In this document: in pieces, positions 25,979 to 34,436 of the stretch | Numbering within the stretch: the first letter of the stretch is position 1 | Layout of the letters: each line of letters starts with the position of its first letter | DNA from: Nesterenkonia ebinurensis | Lineage (GTDB): Bacteria > Actinomycetota > Actinomycetes > Actinomycetales > Micrococcaceae | Direction of reading: 5' to 3' | Length of the DNA stretch: 64,000 nt | NCBI RefSeq assembly: GCF_008711175.1 | Contig: NZ_VWNF01000032.1 | Location: 248,001-312,000, forward strand | Made by a program: the position numbers and the translations under genes | The notes under the pieces: model-generated | Databases searched by the model: none | Told to the model about the DNA's origin: nothing | The model's input: the letters and a program-made list of their open reading frames with translations, nothing else

Positions 25979-27136
25979 TCAGAGCAGGTCATACTCGGTG
26001 AGGGTCTGGGAGATGTCCTTCCCGTCGGGCCCGTAGATCCATGGAATCCGGTACTGACCCACCTCCTGGATGCCGGGAGGGTGCTCCCCCGTCTCGGTGA
26101 CTTTCAGCAGTTCCTCGCCGTCGGGCTGCTCGGCACGACCACCGGCCAGCACCGCCTCCGAGTAGGTCAGCTCCCGGATGATCACGGCTTTGACTGAATC
26201 CGGGTGCTTTCGGGCAAAGTCGGCATAGATGCTGGGATCGTGCTGGCCGTCGTCGCCGATTAGGATCCATTTGATCTGCGGGAATTCCTCGGCCAGCCGG
26301 GCCAGCTGCTCCACCTTATGGCGCTGCCCGGAGCGGAACCAGCGGTCCTCGGTGGGCCCCCAGTCGGTCAGCAGCAGCGGGCCGAAGGGATAGAGGTTCC
26401 GGGTCAGGAACCGGGTCAGCGTCTGTGCCACATTCCAGGCTCCGGTGGACACGTAGATCACCGGAGAGCCGGGTGAGGCCTGGAGCAGTCGCTCCATCAT
26501 CACTGCCATCCCGGGGGTGGGGGTGCGGGCGTGCTCATCGAGTACAAAAGAGTTCCACGCCGCCAGGAAGGGGCGCGGCAGCTTGGTGACCACCACGGTG
26601 TCGTCAATATCGCAGACGATCCCGTCAGTCACCTCGTCGCTGATGATCTGCACTTCGGCGGCGGTGGGCTCCGCACCCGGGGCCTCCAGGATAATCTCCT
26701 GCCATCCGGGCTCCAGCTCAGCTCCGGCGGGCAGTTCGATGACCGCATCGACAATGCCCCCGCGGTCGGCAGCGATATTGAACTGGTGGCCTGCCACCTG
26801 CGCGGTGACCTCGGCGAAGGGCACCGGAGCGGAGACGAAGTTGCGCCAGCCGCGCACCCCGTCAGCAATCACTTTGGCCACCCTCCGGCCGCCTTCGAAC
26901 TGAGAGTCCGGGGCCATCACAATCCGGGAGAAGAGCCGCACCCAGCGTGGCGAGCCGTAACCGGCCAGGGAGAGCACGGTGACGTCCTGACCGCGTTTGC
27001 GCGCCAGGTTCAGCCGCAGCTGGTGCCAGCGATCCTCGATCTTCATGGCACGGTTGCGCGCGCGGTTGGAATAGTGCGTCCGCAGGGCGGCGAGATCTTG
27101 GGAGACCTCAGTGGACTGAGGCTGCTGGGTGCTCAT
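25979..27136 (-). CDS. App1-like phosphatase (DUF2183)
   Basis: 385 residues from ATG 27136. The C-terminal half carries the haloacid-dehalogenase-like motif IVCDIDDTVVVT (DxDxT) at about 193-204, STGAWN (motif II) and LIGDDGQHDPSIY (motif IV), which together define the App1/DUF2183 phosphatase domain. In yeast App1 is a phosphatidate phosphatase; bacterial homologues are uncharacterised. The N-terminal ~180 residues contain a beta-rich segment. It is downstream of, and in the same orientation as, the MFS gene. Confidence 0.85.
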   Translation of the reverse strand: MSTQQPQSTEVSQDLAALRTHYSNRARNRAMKIEDRWHQLRLNLARKRGQDVTVLSLAGYGSPRWVRLFSRIVMAPDSQFEGGRRVAKVIADGVRGWRNFVSAPVPFAEVTAQVAGHQFNIAADRGGIVDAVIELPAGAELEPGWQEIILEAPGAEPTAAEVQIISDEVTDGIVCDIDDTVVVTKLPRPFLAAWNSFVLDEHARTPTPGMAVMMERLLQASPGSPVIYVSTGAWNVAQTLTRFLTRNLYPFGPLLLTDWGPTEDRWFRSGQRHKVEQLARLAEEFPQIKWILIGDDGQHDPSIYADFARKHPDSVKAVIIRELTYSEAVLAGGRAEQPDGEELLKVTETGEHPPGIQEVGQYRIPWIYGPDGKDISQTLTEYDLL

Positions 27137-27176
27137 CACTGCCCATCCTAATGAAGATGCCACGGGGCAGAAGACG

Positions 27177-27194
27177 ACGACGCCGCGGCGTCGT
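27177..27194. other. 18-bp perfect palindrome between MFS and App1 genes
   Basis: ACGACGCCGCGGCGTCGT is self-complementary along all 18 positions. It lies in the 67-bp gap between the MFS stop (27204) and the App1 start (27136). It contains no loop and no T-run, so it is more like a protein-binding site than a terminator. Its half, GACGACGCC, recurs often in the window. Confidence 0.6.
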
Positions 27195-27203
27195 GATCTG
27201 TGC

Positions 27204-28724
27204 TCACACCGTGGTGCGCAGCGGGACTTCCTTGATGAGCAGATTGCAGAGCACAGCGATGGTGGTGATGACCGCGGCGATCAGGAACAGGGTGCCGGTG
27301 GCCTCGGCGTAGATCGGGTTGGTGCCGTTGGTTGGTGTGACAGAGGCGGTGCCCACGGCGACGGCCATCACCGAACCGAGGATGGCAGTGCCGGCGGCCC
27401 CGCCGAGGATGCGGCAGAAGGCGATGAGACTTGATGCCTGGCCGACCCGGGTCACCGGCACAGTGTTTTGCACCACCAGCATCAGGTTCTGCATCTGGGC
27501 GCCGAAGCCCAGGCCGGTGACCGCCAGGGCGGCGATGATCAGCCAGACCGGGGTGTCCGGACCGAGGATGAAGGCCAGGGTGAACATCGAGGCGCTCATC
27601 ACTAGCGAACCGGAGACAATATAGACTTTCCAGTAGCCGTATCGGGTGATCAGCCGCCCGGTGGTCAGCGCACCGAGCATATTGCCCAGCACCATGGGTA
27701 CCAACATCAGCCCCGCCTCAGTGGGTGAGAATCCACGGCCGATCTGGAAATACTGGGCCAGGAACAGCATGCAGGAGAACAGTGCCGGAGCGATGGCCGC
27801 CGATGAGATCGCAGCCAGTACGGTGGTCCGGTCGCGCAGCATGCCCAGCTGCACGATGGGATTGGCCATCCGACGCTCCACCAGCACGAATACGGTGATA
27901 GTCACCGCCGCACCGGTAAACAGCAGCACCGAAGGCCAGGAGACCCAGGCAAAGAACTCAGGTGTCCCGGCGAAGGAGAGCCAGATCAACAGAGCGCTGC
28001 AGCCGGTGACCAGCAGCAGCAGTCCGGGGATGTCGATCTTGCCGGGGGAGGCTATCTGGGGGACGCGAAGCTTCCAGTGCACCACCACCAGGGCCAGCAG
28101 ACACAGCGGGATGCCCACCCAGAAGCACCAGCGCCAGCCGAGGGTGTCCACGGTGAGTCCGCCGATCAGTGGCCCGGCGGCGGTGGCCACGGCCAGCACC
28201 GCCCCGATGTAGCCGGCGTACTTGCCGCGTTCGCGGGGCGCGACGATGGAGGCCATAATCGCCATGGCCAGGGAAATCAGCCCACCCATGCCGATGCCCT
28301 GGACCACCCGGGCAGCGATGAGGAAGTCCATAGTAGGGGCAAACCCCGCGGCCACGGAGGAGAGCAGGAAGATGCCGTTGGCCAGCTGGAAGAGCGTCTT
28401 CTTGGAGTACATGTCGGCGAGCTTGCCCCAGACCAGGGTGGAGGAAGCATTGGCCAGCAGCAGGCCGGTGAGCACCCATGCGTACTGGATCTGGGTGCCG
28501 CCGAGCTCGGAGACGATCACCGGCAGGGCAGTGATCACGATGTTCATCGAGAGCATCGCGGCGAAGAAGACCACCAGGATTCCGGTGATGGCCCAAGCCA
28601 GCTCCGCGCCGGTGGCTGAGGCCACCCGAGGGGACTCAGGCTGCGCAGTAGCTGCCGGAGCCGGGTTCAGGGAGGGCTCCGGCTCCGCGCTGGTGTCCTG
28701 AGAGCCCGAGGATTTTAGTTGCAT
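27204..28724 (-). CDS. MFS multidrug efflux transporter (DHA2/14-helix type)
   Basis: 506 residues with about 14 helices. The family motif A-like GKLADMYSKKTLF follows helix 2, and the motif C-like region GPLIGGLTVDTLGWRW, typical of drug:H+ antiporters of the EmrB/QacA class, is in helix 5. The first ~35 residues are a polar tail. Likely exports toxic compounds or metabolites; the substrate is unknown. An AACTAGTT palindrome at 28732-28739 lies just upstream of the start and may be an operator, but no regulator gene is adjacent. Confidence 0.88.
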   Translation of the reverse strand: MQLKSSGSQDTSAEPEPSLNPAPAATAQPESPRVASATGAELAWAITGILVVFFAAMLSMNIVITALPVIVSELGGTQIQYAWVLTGLLLANASSTLVWGKLADMYSKKTLFQLANGIFLLSSVAAGFAPTMDFLIAARVVQGIGMGGLISLAMAIMASIVAPRERGKYAGYIGAVLAVATAAGPLIGGLTVDTLGWRWCFWVGIPLCLLALVVVHWKLRVPQIASPGKIDIPGLLLLVTGCSALLIWLSFAGTPEFFAWVSWPSVLLFTGAAVTITVFVLVERRMANPIVQLGMLRDRTTVLAAISSAAIAPALFSCMLFLAQYFQIGRGFSPTEAGLMLVPMVLGNMLGALTTGRLITRYGYWKVYIVSGSLVMSASMFTLAFILGPDTPVWLIIAALAVTGLGFGAQMQNLMLVVQNTVPVTRVGQASSLIAFCRILGGAAGTAILGSVMAVAVGTASVTPTNGTNPIYAEATGTLFLIAAVITTIAVLCNLLIKEVPLRTTV

Positions 28725-28769
28725 TTGCGAACTAGTTTACGCCTCGGTCAGTAGAACCTCAACCTAAGC

Positions 28770-29885
28770 TCAGCCCACGGTGGCGCCCAGCAGGGAACCG
28801 AGTGCATAGGTGATGACTGCTGCGCCCAGGCCGATGGCCAGCTGGCGTAGTGCACGCTTCAGTGGTGAGGCGCCGGAGAGCAGGCCGACCACCGCGCCGG
28901 TACCCAGCAGCGCAATGCCCACCAGAGCTGTGGAGACTCCCACAGCCAGCCAGCCTGCCGCCCCGAACAGATAGGGCAGGATGGGGATGAGGGCGCCCAC
29001 CGCAAAGAAACAGAAGCTGGAGCCGGCGGCAGTCCAGGCCGAGCCCACCACCTCGTGATCGTCCCAGGGGTCCTCAATAGCCTGGTCTGCACCGGCGTGC
29101 GAGCGGGAGGGATTGCAGTCGCACTCGAACACGCCCAGCCGCTCTAAGGCCCGGTGCTCGGCATCTTCTTCGCTCAGCCCGCGGGCCCGGTAGACCAGCA
29201 CCAGCTCATTGTGGTCGAAGTCCAGATCCGGGGCTGCTTGGAGTGTGGCTTGGGTGGGCCGGGTGGCATCCAGCAGCTCCCGCTGGCTGCGCACTGAGAT
29301 GAACTCCCCGGCCGCCATGGACAGGGCCCCTGCCAGCAGCCCGGCGATCCCGGTCATCAGCACCACGGTGGCCCCCACCCCGGTGCCACCCATGCCCATG
29401 ATCAGAGCAAAGTTGGAGACCAGCCCGTCATTAGCTCCGAAAACTGCGGCGCGGAACCCGCCGGAGAGCTTCTCCCGGCCTCGGGCTGCCAGGGCGCGGA
29501 CCACCTCCTCATGGATCTCCTCATCAGCGGCCATCCCGCGGGTGGCGTCCAGGTCCTCGTCATAGGGGGATTCGCCCTCTGCCCGCTGAGCTAGGGCAAG
29601 CACAAAGACTGAGCCGAAGACTCGGGCCATCCAACCCAGCAGCACCCGGTGCACCGACGGGGCAGGCAGCTTCTCAGCATGCGGGCCCAGCAGCTGGCGC
29701 CAATGCTCCTGGTGACGCTTCTCCGCCTCCGCCAGGCCCAGCAGGATCTGTCGCTCCTCCCCTGATTTCTTCCGGGCCAGCTGCTCGTAGAGCTTCGCCT
29801 CAGCAATCTCATCGGCCAGGTACTTCCGCCAGCGCCGGATCTGCTTGGCCGAGGGTTCACGGGCAGGCGCTGGGGAGGTGCTCAC
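28770..29885 (-). CDS. Ferritin-like/VIT1 fusion membrane protein (MbfA/Er-VIT1 type)
   Basis: 371 residues from GTG 29885. The N-terminal domain (about 15-150) is ferritin/rubrerythrin-like, with iron-ligand-type motifs AEAEKRHQEHW and DEEIHEEVVRAL. The C-terminal half (about 160-370) is a five-helix VIT1/CCC1 iron-manganese transporter domain (GGFRAAVFGANDGLVSNFALIMGMGG). This arrangement is known as MbfA/Er-VIT1, an iron exporter in Agrobacterium and Bradyrhizobium. The role here in Fe2+/Mn2+ detoxification is inferred from that family. No Irr/Fur box was recognised upstream. Confidence 0.87.
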   Translation of the reverse strand: MSTSPAPAREPSAKQIRRWRKYLADEIAEAKLYEQLARKKSGEERQILLGLAEAEKRHQEHWRQLLGPHAEKLPAPSVHRVLLGWMARVFGSVFVLALAQRAEGESPYDEDLDATRGMAADEEIHEEVVRALAARGREKLSGGFRAAVFGANDGLVSNFALIMGMGGTGVGATVVLMTGIAGLLAGALSMAAGEFISVRSQRELLDATRPTQATLQAAPDLDFDHNELVLVYRARGLSEEDAEHRALERLGVFECDCNPSRSHAGADQAIEDPWDDHEVVGSAWTAAGSSFCFFAVGALIPILPYLFGAAGWLAVGVSTALVGIALLGTGAVVGLLSGASPLKRALRQLAIGLGAAVITYALGSLLGATVG

Positions 29886-29974
29886 TCTTCCTATAGTGCC
29901 CTGTCGAGTGGGCCGGCGTCGTCGTACTCTCTGGTGTGACGAATCTTCAGCACGCCTAAGCGTTTGGGCTCTCC

Positions 29975-30871
29975 TCAGGTGTGCAGAGCGAACTGAGTGA
30001 AGATCCGCTGGGCAGTGGGGGCGACGACGCCGGGGCCAAGTCCCACATAACCGGTGGTCAGGTGCAGATCTTCCGTTTCGGTGCCGTCCCAACTGCGCTC
30101 CCCTCGAGAGCCCAGGGGGAGGAACCGTCCACCAGCGCGGCGCAGGATCAGCTGCCCGGCGGCGATGTCCCAAGGATTGGTACGCCGGTTAGCCGCGATA
30201 TCGGCCCACCCCGCTGCCGCATAGCACAGTTCCAGAGCCCCGGAGACGATGCGCCGGACGGTGGCATAGGTAGTGACGAGTTGGCCGAAGGCGCGCAAGG
30301 CAGCATCACCGTGCGCAGCCACCGCACTCTCGCCGGGGAAATCGGTGAGCAGGTTCAGCTGGGGCTCGGCAACCCCTATCTTGGGGGTGGGTCTCAGTAC
30401 AGACTCCGGGGCAGTGCTGGTCTGCAGGTAGGCGGCGGCGTCATCTGCGGAGAAGGTCAGTTCGTTGATCGGGTCATAGACCACCCCGGCGATGACCACA
30501 TCATCGACCGCGGCACCCACCGAGATGGTGAACAGGTCGAAACCGTGGGCGAAGTTGGAGGTGCCGTCGATGGGGTCGATGATCCACTCCACCCGGCCGC
30601 TGCCCTGCTGGCCGCCCTCCTCCCCGGTGATCCGGGAGTCCGGAACCTCGGCGGTGAGCAACTCGATCAGGGTCTCCTCAGTCCGGCTATCCCAGATGGT
30701 GACCAGATCCGTGTTGGAGGTCTTCTCCTGGACCTCCATCTGGGAGCGGAAGGCGCCCTTCAGCGGCATCCCAGCGGCGTGGGCGGCGGTGAGGGCAACC
30801 TTCCGCAGTTCGGCGGGGGTCGGCAGTTCGGCGGCATCGGGCAGGGCTGGGTCTTCAGGAGAGTGACTCAT
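29975..30871 (-). CDS. Inositol monophosphatase family protein
   Basis: 298 residues. The three metal-binding motifs are visible: GEEGG (glutamate), WIIDPIDGTSNFAHG (DPxDGT) and, near the C-terminus, NPWDIAAGQLILRRAGG (WD). Substrates of the family include inositol phosphate, histidinol phosphate and fructose-1,6-bisphosphate. Without a his operon or inositol genes nearby I leave it open. It is upstream of the ferritin-VIT1 gene and downstream of doxX, all on the minus strand. Confidence 0.88.
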   Translation of the reverse strand: MSHSPEDPALPDAAELPTPAELRKVALTAAHAAGMPLKGAFRSQMEVQEKTSNTDLVTIWDSRTEETLIELLTAEVPDSRITGEEGGQQGSGRVEWIIDPIDGTSNFAHGFDLFTISVGAAVDDVVIAGVVYDPINELTFSADDAAAYLQTSTAPESVLRPTPKIGVAEPQLNLLTDFPGESAVAAHGDAALRAFGQLVTTYATVRRIVSGALELCYAAAGWADIAANRRTNPWDIAAGQLILRRAGGRFLPLGSRGERSWDGTETEDLHLTTGYVGLGPGVVAPTAQRIFTQFALHT

Positions 30872-30904
30872 GCCCTCTACCCTATTGCTGGAACGGTTGA
30901 GTAC

Positions 30905-31420
30905 TCAGTGCAGCCAGGGAGCCTTGGCGGTGAGCTTCTGCCAAGGCCCGGCCAGGGAGAGCTTCTGGTGGGCGAGCACCAGTGGGAAGACCAGCACGAT
31001 GACCGCCTGGATCAGGTTGTAGTTGACCACTGGGTTGGTGGCGATCGGGAAGGCTGCTGCCCACATCAGTATCAGCATCGCCATTGCTGCCAGAGAGGAT
31101 ATCCGCACTGCGATGCCGGCGATGAGCCCGATTCCCACCCCGAGCAGTCCCAGCATAAAGAGCACTTCGACAATCTTCAGGTCAGCAAGAGGCTCGAAGA
31201 CGCCGTCCAGGGCGCGTTCGGCACTCAGGTAGCCGTAGGTGGGTGAAACGCCGTGAATCCATCCCTGACCGGCGGGAGTGTTGAAGGTCAGCCCGAAAGT
31301 CTTGTCCAGGAAAGCCCACAGGAACTCGAATCCGATGAGGATTCTCACCACTGCCAGCACATACCAGACCGCGCTGCGGGATCGGACAGTATCTGGGGTA
31401 CGAACTGGTGCATCAGCCAT
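30905..31420 (-). CDS. DoxX-like membrane protein
   Basis: 171 residues with four hydrophobic helices. The N-terminal helix VRILIGFEFLWAFLDKTFGL, the following GWIHGVSPTYGYL loop and a glycine-rich helix (LLGVGIGLIAGIAVR) fit the DoxX/terminal quinol oxidase subunit family. Its promoter region is shared with the divergent flavin-binding protein gene and contains the same palindrome as the resA promoter, which suggests a redox or respiration link. Confidence 0.82.
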   Translation of the reverse strand: MADAPVRTPDTVRSRSAVWYVLAVVRILIGFEFLWAFLDKTFGLTFNTPAGQGWIHGVSPTYGYLSAERALDGVFEPLADLKIVEVLFMLGLLGVGIGLIAGIAVRISSLAAMAMLILMWAAAFPIATNPVVNYNLIQAVIVLVFPLVLAHQKLSLAGPWQKLTAKAPWLH

Positions 31421-31518
31421 AGCGGCTCTCCTGACCCCGGGGGCCTGCGACGTGAGAGGCGACGGTCAACGGCGGCCCCCGAATGTGGCTCCATCGCCGT
31501 CACGCTTAGTCTAGCAAG

Positions 31519-31541
31519 TTTTTCTACAAGTCGTAGAAAAA
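31519..31541. promoter_or_regulatory. Palindromic operator TTTTTCTAC-N5-GTAGAAAAA in doxX/flavoprotein divergent promoter
   Basis: Perfect 9-bp arms (31519-31527 and 31533-31541) around AAGTC. It lies 99 bp before doxX and 57 bp before the flavoprotein start. It is the second instance of the motif found before resA (19256-19276), so a common regulator is likely. Confidence 0.75.
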
Positions 31542-31597
31542 GTCAGTACAATGGGCATTACCAGGGGCAATGAGGTCCTTGATATGAGGTGGAGAGG

Positions 31598-32068
31598 ATG
31601 ATTTTCATGATGTTTGACCACCCGAATAATAACCCGATACTGGTGCTCACCGAGGACCAGTGCTGGAAGCTGCTAGAAGGAACCCAGCACGGAAGGCTGG
31701 TCGGCTCCGTAGGGGGCCGGATCGACATCTTTCCGGTGAATATCGTGGCCCAGGATCACAGCATCGTGTTCCGCACCGCTCCGGGCACCAAGCTTGCCCA
31801 GGTGGCAGTGAATGAAAATGTGCTGATCGAGGCCGACGGGATTCTCTCGGATCAGGCATGGTCAGTGGTGGTGCGTGGCACTGCGAAGCTGCTGGAGACT
31901 GCTGCGGAGATCGCCGAGGCTGAGACCCGGGGCCTGCAGCCCTGGGTTCCCGGCCCCAAGGAGCAGTTCGTACAAGTCACCCCTGCTGAGATCAGTGGCC
32001 GGCACTTCGCCTTCGGGCCTTACCGGGACCGCGAGCTCGGCGAGGGCTCAGAGGCTGGCGGCGACTGA
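31598..32068 (+). CDS. Pyridoxamine 5'-phosphate oxidase-fold flavin-binding protein
   Basis: 156 residues from ATG 31598; further ATGs at 31607 and 31610 are also possible given the purine-rich GAGGTGGAGAGG just upstream. The pattern LTEDQCWKLLEGTQHGRLVGSVGGRIDIFPVN is typical of small FMN- or F420-binding proteins of the split beta-barrel PNPOx fold in actinobacteria (PF12900-like). Biochemical role unknown, possibly nitro- or quinone reduction. It is controlled from the shared palindromic operator at 31519-31541. Confidence 0.82.
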   Translation: MIFMMFDHPNNNPILVLTEDQCWKLLEGTQHGRLVGSVGGRIDIFPVNIVAQDHSIVFRTAPGTKLAQVAVNENVLIEADGILSDQAWSVVVRGTAKLLETAAEIAEAETRGLQPWVPGPKEQFVQVTPAEISGRHFAFGPYRDRELGEGSEAGGD

Positions 32069-32085
32069 ACCGGGCCATGTACAGT

Positions 32086-32120
32086 GAAGCGCCGCCGTCC
32101 GATGAGGACGACGGCGCTTC
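32086..32120. terminator. Bidirectional terminator between flavoprotein gene and sucD
   Basis: Stem GAAGCGCCGCCGTCC / GGACGACGGCGCTTC, pairing at 14 of 15 positions, with a GATGA loop, between convergent stops at 32068 and 32156. Confidence 0.8.
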
Positions 32121-32155
32121 CTCACATCAGGTCATGTGAGCTAAGCCGCTGGGGC

Positions 32156-33184
32156 TTATTTCCTGAAGACGCCCCTGATCTTGTCCACTAGACCACCGGA
32201 CTTCTCCTTGGCAGTCTCAGCAGCATCGGCCACAGCCTCCTTGGCGGACTCCACCGGGGCTGGCTTCTCGCCTGCGGTGTAGATCTCGCGCAGCAGCTTG
32301 GCGGTCTCCGACGGTGTCTTGCCGACCTTCACGCCTGCGGCCTCCAGAGCCTCCTTCTTAGCCTCAGCCGTGCCGGAGGATCCGGAGACGATGGCGCCGG
32401 CGTGGCCCATAGTCTTGCCCTCTGGTGCGGTGAATCCGGCCACATAGCCGACCACCGGCTTGGTGACGTGCTCCTTGATGTATGCTGCGGCACGCTCCTC
32501 GGCGTCACCGCCGATCTCGCCGATCATCACGATCGCCTCGGTCTCCGGGTCAGCCTCGAAGGCCTCCAGGGCGTCGATGTGAGTAGTGCCGATCACCGGG
32601 TCACCGCCGATGCCGATGGAGGTGGAGAACCCGATGTCGCGCAGCTCGTACATCATCTGGTAGGTCAGAGTGCCGGACTTGGAGACCAGGCCGATCGGCC
32701 CCTTGCCGCTGATATTGGCCGGGGTGATACCGGCCAGGGCCTCACCGGGGGTGATGATTCCGGGACAGTTGGGACCGATGATCCGGGTGGTCGGCTGGCC
32801 GTTGGCCCCGGTCTTGGTCAGTGAGAGGTTGAAGAACTCGGCGGAGTCCTGCACCGGGATGCCTTCGGTGATGACCACCAGCAGGCCGATGCCCGCTTCG
32901 ATGGCCTCCACGGCAGCGTCCTTGGCGAACTTGGGCGGCACGAAGACCACTGAGACATCTGCCCCGGTCTTCTCCATGGCCTCGGAGACTGAGCCGAAGA
33001 CCGGCAGTTCGACATCGTTGCCGTCGAGATCCTTATGGGCCACGGTGGTGCCGGCCTTGCGGGCGTTGACCCCGCCCACAATGTTGGTGCCGGCCTTGAG
33101 CATCAGTGCGGTGTGCTTGGTTCCCTCGCCGCCGGTGATGCCTTGGACGATGACCTTGGAGTCCTTGTTCAGATAAATAGACAT
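32156..33184 (-). CDS. sucD: Succinyl-CoA synthetase alpha subunit SucD (with C-terminal extension)
   Basis: Couples succinyl-CoA cleavage to ATP/GTP formation in the TCA cycle. 342 residues, longer than the usual ~290-300. The CoA-binding Rossmann domain has [10 protein letters not shown] and [11 protein letters not shown], and the phosphorylated histidine is in [12 protein letters not shown]. The extra ~40 C-terminal residues are Ala/Lys/Glu-rich ([17 protein letters not shown]) and end in a basic segment; they look like an added helix of unknown use. sucC lies 16 bp upstream on the same strand. Confidence 0.95.
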   Translation of the reverse strand: MSIYLNKDSKVIVQGITGGEGTKHTALMLKAGTNIVGGVNARKAGTTVAHKDLDGNDVELPVFGSVSEAMEKTGADVSVVFVPPKFAKDAAVEAIEAGIGLLVVITEGIPVQDSAEFFNLSLTKTGANGQPTTRIIGPNCPGIITPGEALAGITPANISGKGPIGLVSKSGTLTYQMMYELRDIGFSTSIGIGGDPVIGTTHIDALEAFEADPETEAIVMIGEIGGDAEERAAAYIKEHVTKPVVGYVAGFTAPEGKTMGHAGAIVSGSSGTAEAKKEALEAAGVKVGKTPSETAKLLREIYTAGEKPAPVESAKEAVADAAETAKEKSGGLVDKIRGVFRK

Positions 33185-33200
33185 ATGAAAGCCTCAGTCC

Positions 33201-34364
33201 TTACTTGTTAGCCAGCTCGGCGGCCTTATCGGCGCCGGAGTCCATCGTGTCAGCGGTGGTGACCAGCGGATGGTTGGCCTCTTCCAGGATCCGGCGGCCC
33301 TCCTCCACGTTGTTGCCGTCCAGGCGGACCACCAACGGCTTGGTCGCAGTGTCACCCAAGATCTCCAGAGCCTTGACGATGCCGTTGGCCACGGCGTCGC
33401 AGCTGGTGATGCCGCCGAAGACGTTGACGAACACGGACTTGACCTGGTCATCGCCTAAGATCACGTCCAAGCCGTTGGCCATGATCTCTGCGGAGGCACC
33501 GCCTCCGATGTCCAAGAAGTTGGCCGGCTTGACCCCATCGTGGTCCTCGCCTGCGTAAGCCACCACGTCCAGGGTGGACATGACCAGTCCGGCGCCATTG
33601 CCGATGATGCCCACCTGACCGTCGAGCTTGACGTAGTTGAGGTCGTTCTCCTTGGCCTTGGCCTCCAGCGGGTCCTCGGCGGACTCGTCCACCAGCTCAG
33701 CGTGGCCGGGCTGGCGGAAGTCTGCGTTCTCGTCCACGGTGACCTTGCCGTCCAGGGCGATGACCTCACCGCTGCCGGTCAGCACCAGCGGGTTGACCTC
33801 CACCAGGGTGGCGTCCTCCTTCGCGAAGGCGTCCCAGAGCTTCTGGAAGACCTCAGTCAGGGCCGGGACCTCCTCGGGGCTGAATCCGGCCTGGGTGGCA
33901 ATCTCTGCCGCAGCGGCGTCGTCGATCCCGGTGTTGGGGTCGAAATTGAACTTGACCAGCTTCTCCGGGGAGTCCACGGCCAGCTGCTCGATCTCCACGC
34001 CGCCCTCTTTGGAGCACATGGCCAGGTAATTGCGGTTGGCCCGGTCCAACAGGATGGAGAAGTAGTACTCCTCGGCGATGTCTGCGCCCTGGGCGATCAT
34101 CACCCGGTGCACGGTGTGCCCCTTGATGTCCATGCCCAGGATGGCGGAGGCGTGCTCATAGGCCTCATCAGGGGTTTTGGCAAGCTTGACGCCGCCGGCT
34201 TTGCCGCGGCCGCCGACCTTCACCTGAGCTTTGACGACCACAGTGCCGCCAATCTGCTCCGCTGCTGCCTTGGCTTCTTCGGGGGTGGTGGCCACGATTC
34301 CGGCGAGCACGGGTACTCCGTGTGCCTCGAACAGATCGCGCGCCTGGTATTCATACAGGTCCAC
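33201..34364 (-). CDS. sucC: Succinyl-CoA synthetase beta subunit SucC
   Basis: 387 residues, the standard length. It begins [19 protein letters not shown], the family's conserved N-terminus, followed by the ATP-grasp domain ([38 protein letters not shown]) and the C-terminal ligase domain ([28 protein letters not shown]). Forms the heterodimer with SucD encoded just downstream. pcrA ends 73 bp upstream on the same strand. Confidence 0.96.
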   Translation of the reverse strand: MDLYEYQARDLFEAHGVPVLAGIVATTPEEAKAAAEQIGGTVVVKAQVKVGGRGKAGGVKLAKTPDEAYEHASAILGMDIKGHTVHRVMIAQGADIAEEYYFSILLDRANRNYLAMCSKEGGVEIEQLAVDSPEKLVKFNFDPNTGIDDAAAAEIATQAGFSPEEVPALTEVFQKLWDAFAKEDATLVEVNPLVLTGSGEVIALDGKVTVDENADFRQPGHAELVDESAEDPLEAKAKENDLNYVKLDGQVGIIGNGAGLVMSTLDVVAYAGEDHDGVKPANFLDIGGGASAEIMANGLDVILGDDQVKSVFVNVFGGITSCDAVANGIVKALEILGDTATKPLVVRLDGNNVEEGRRILEEANHPLVTTADTMDSGADKAAELANK

Positions 34365-34436
34365 GGGTGGTGTCCTTCTGCGTCGAAGTCAACTTCTTTT
34401 GCGGTCAAAGTTCAGCTGAGGGCACGGCGAAGCGGC

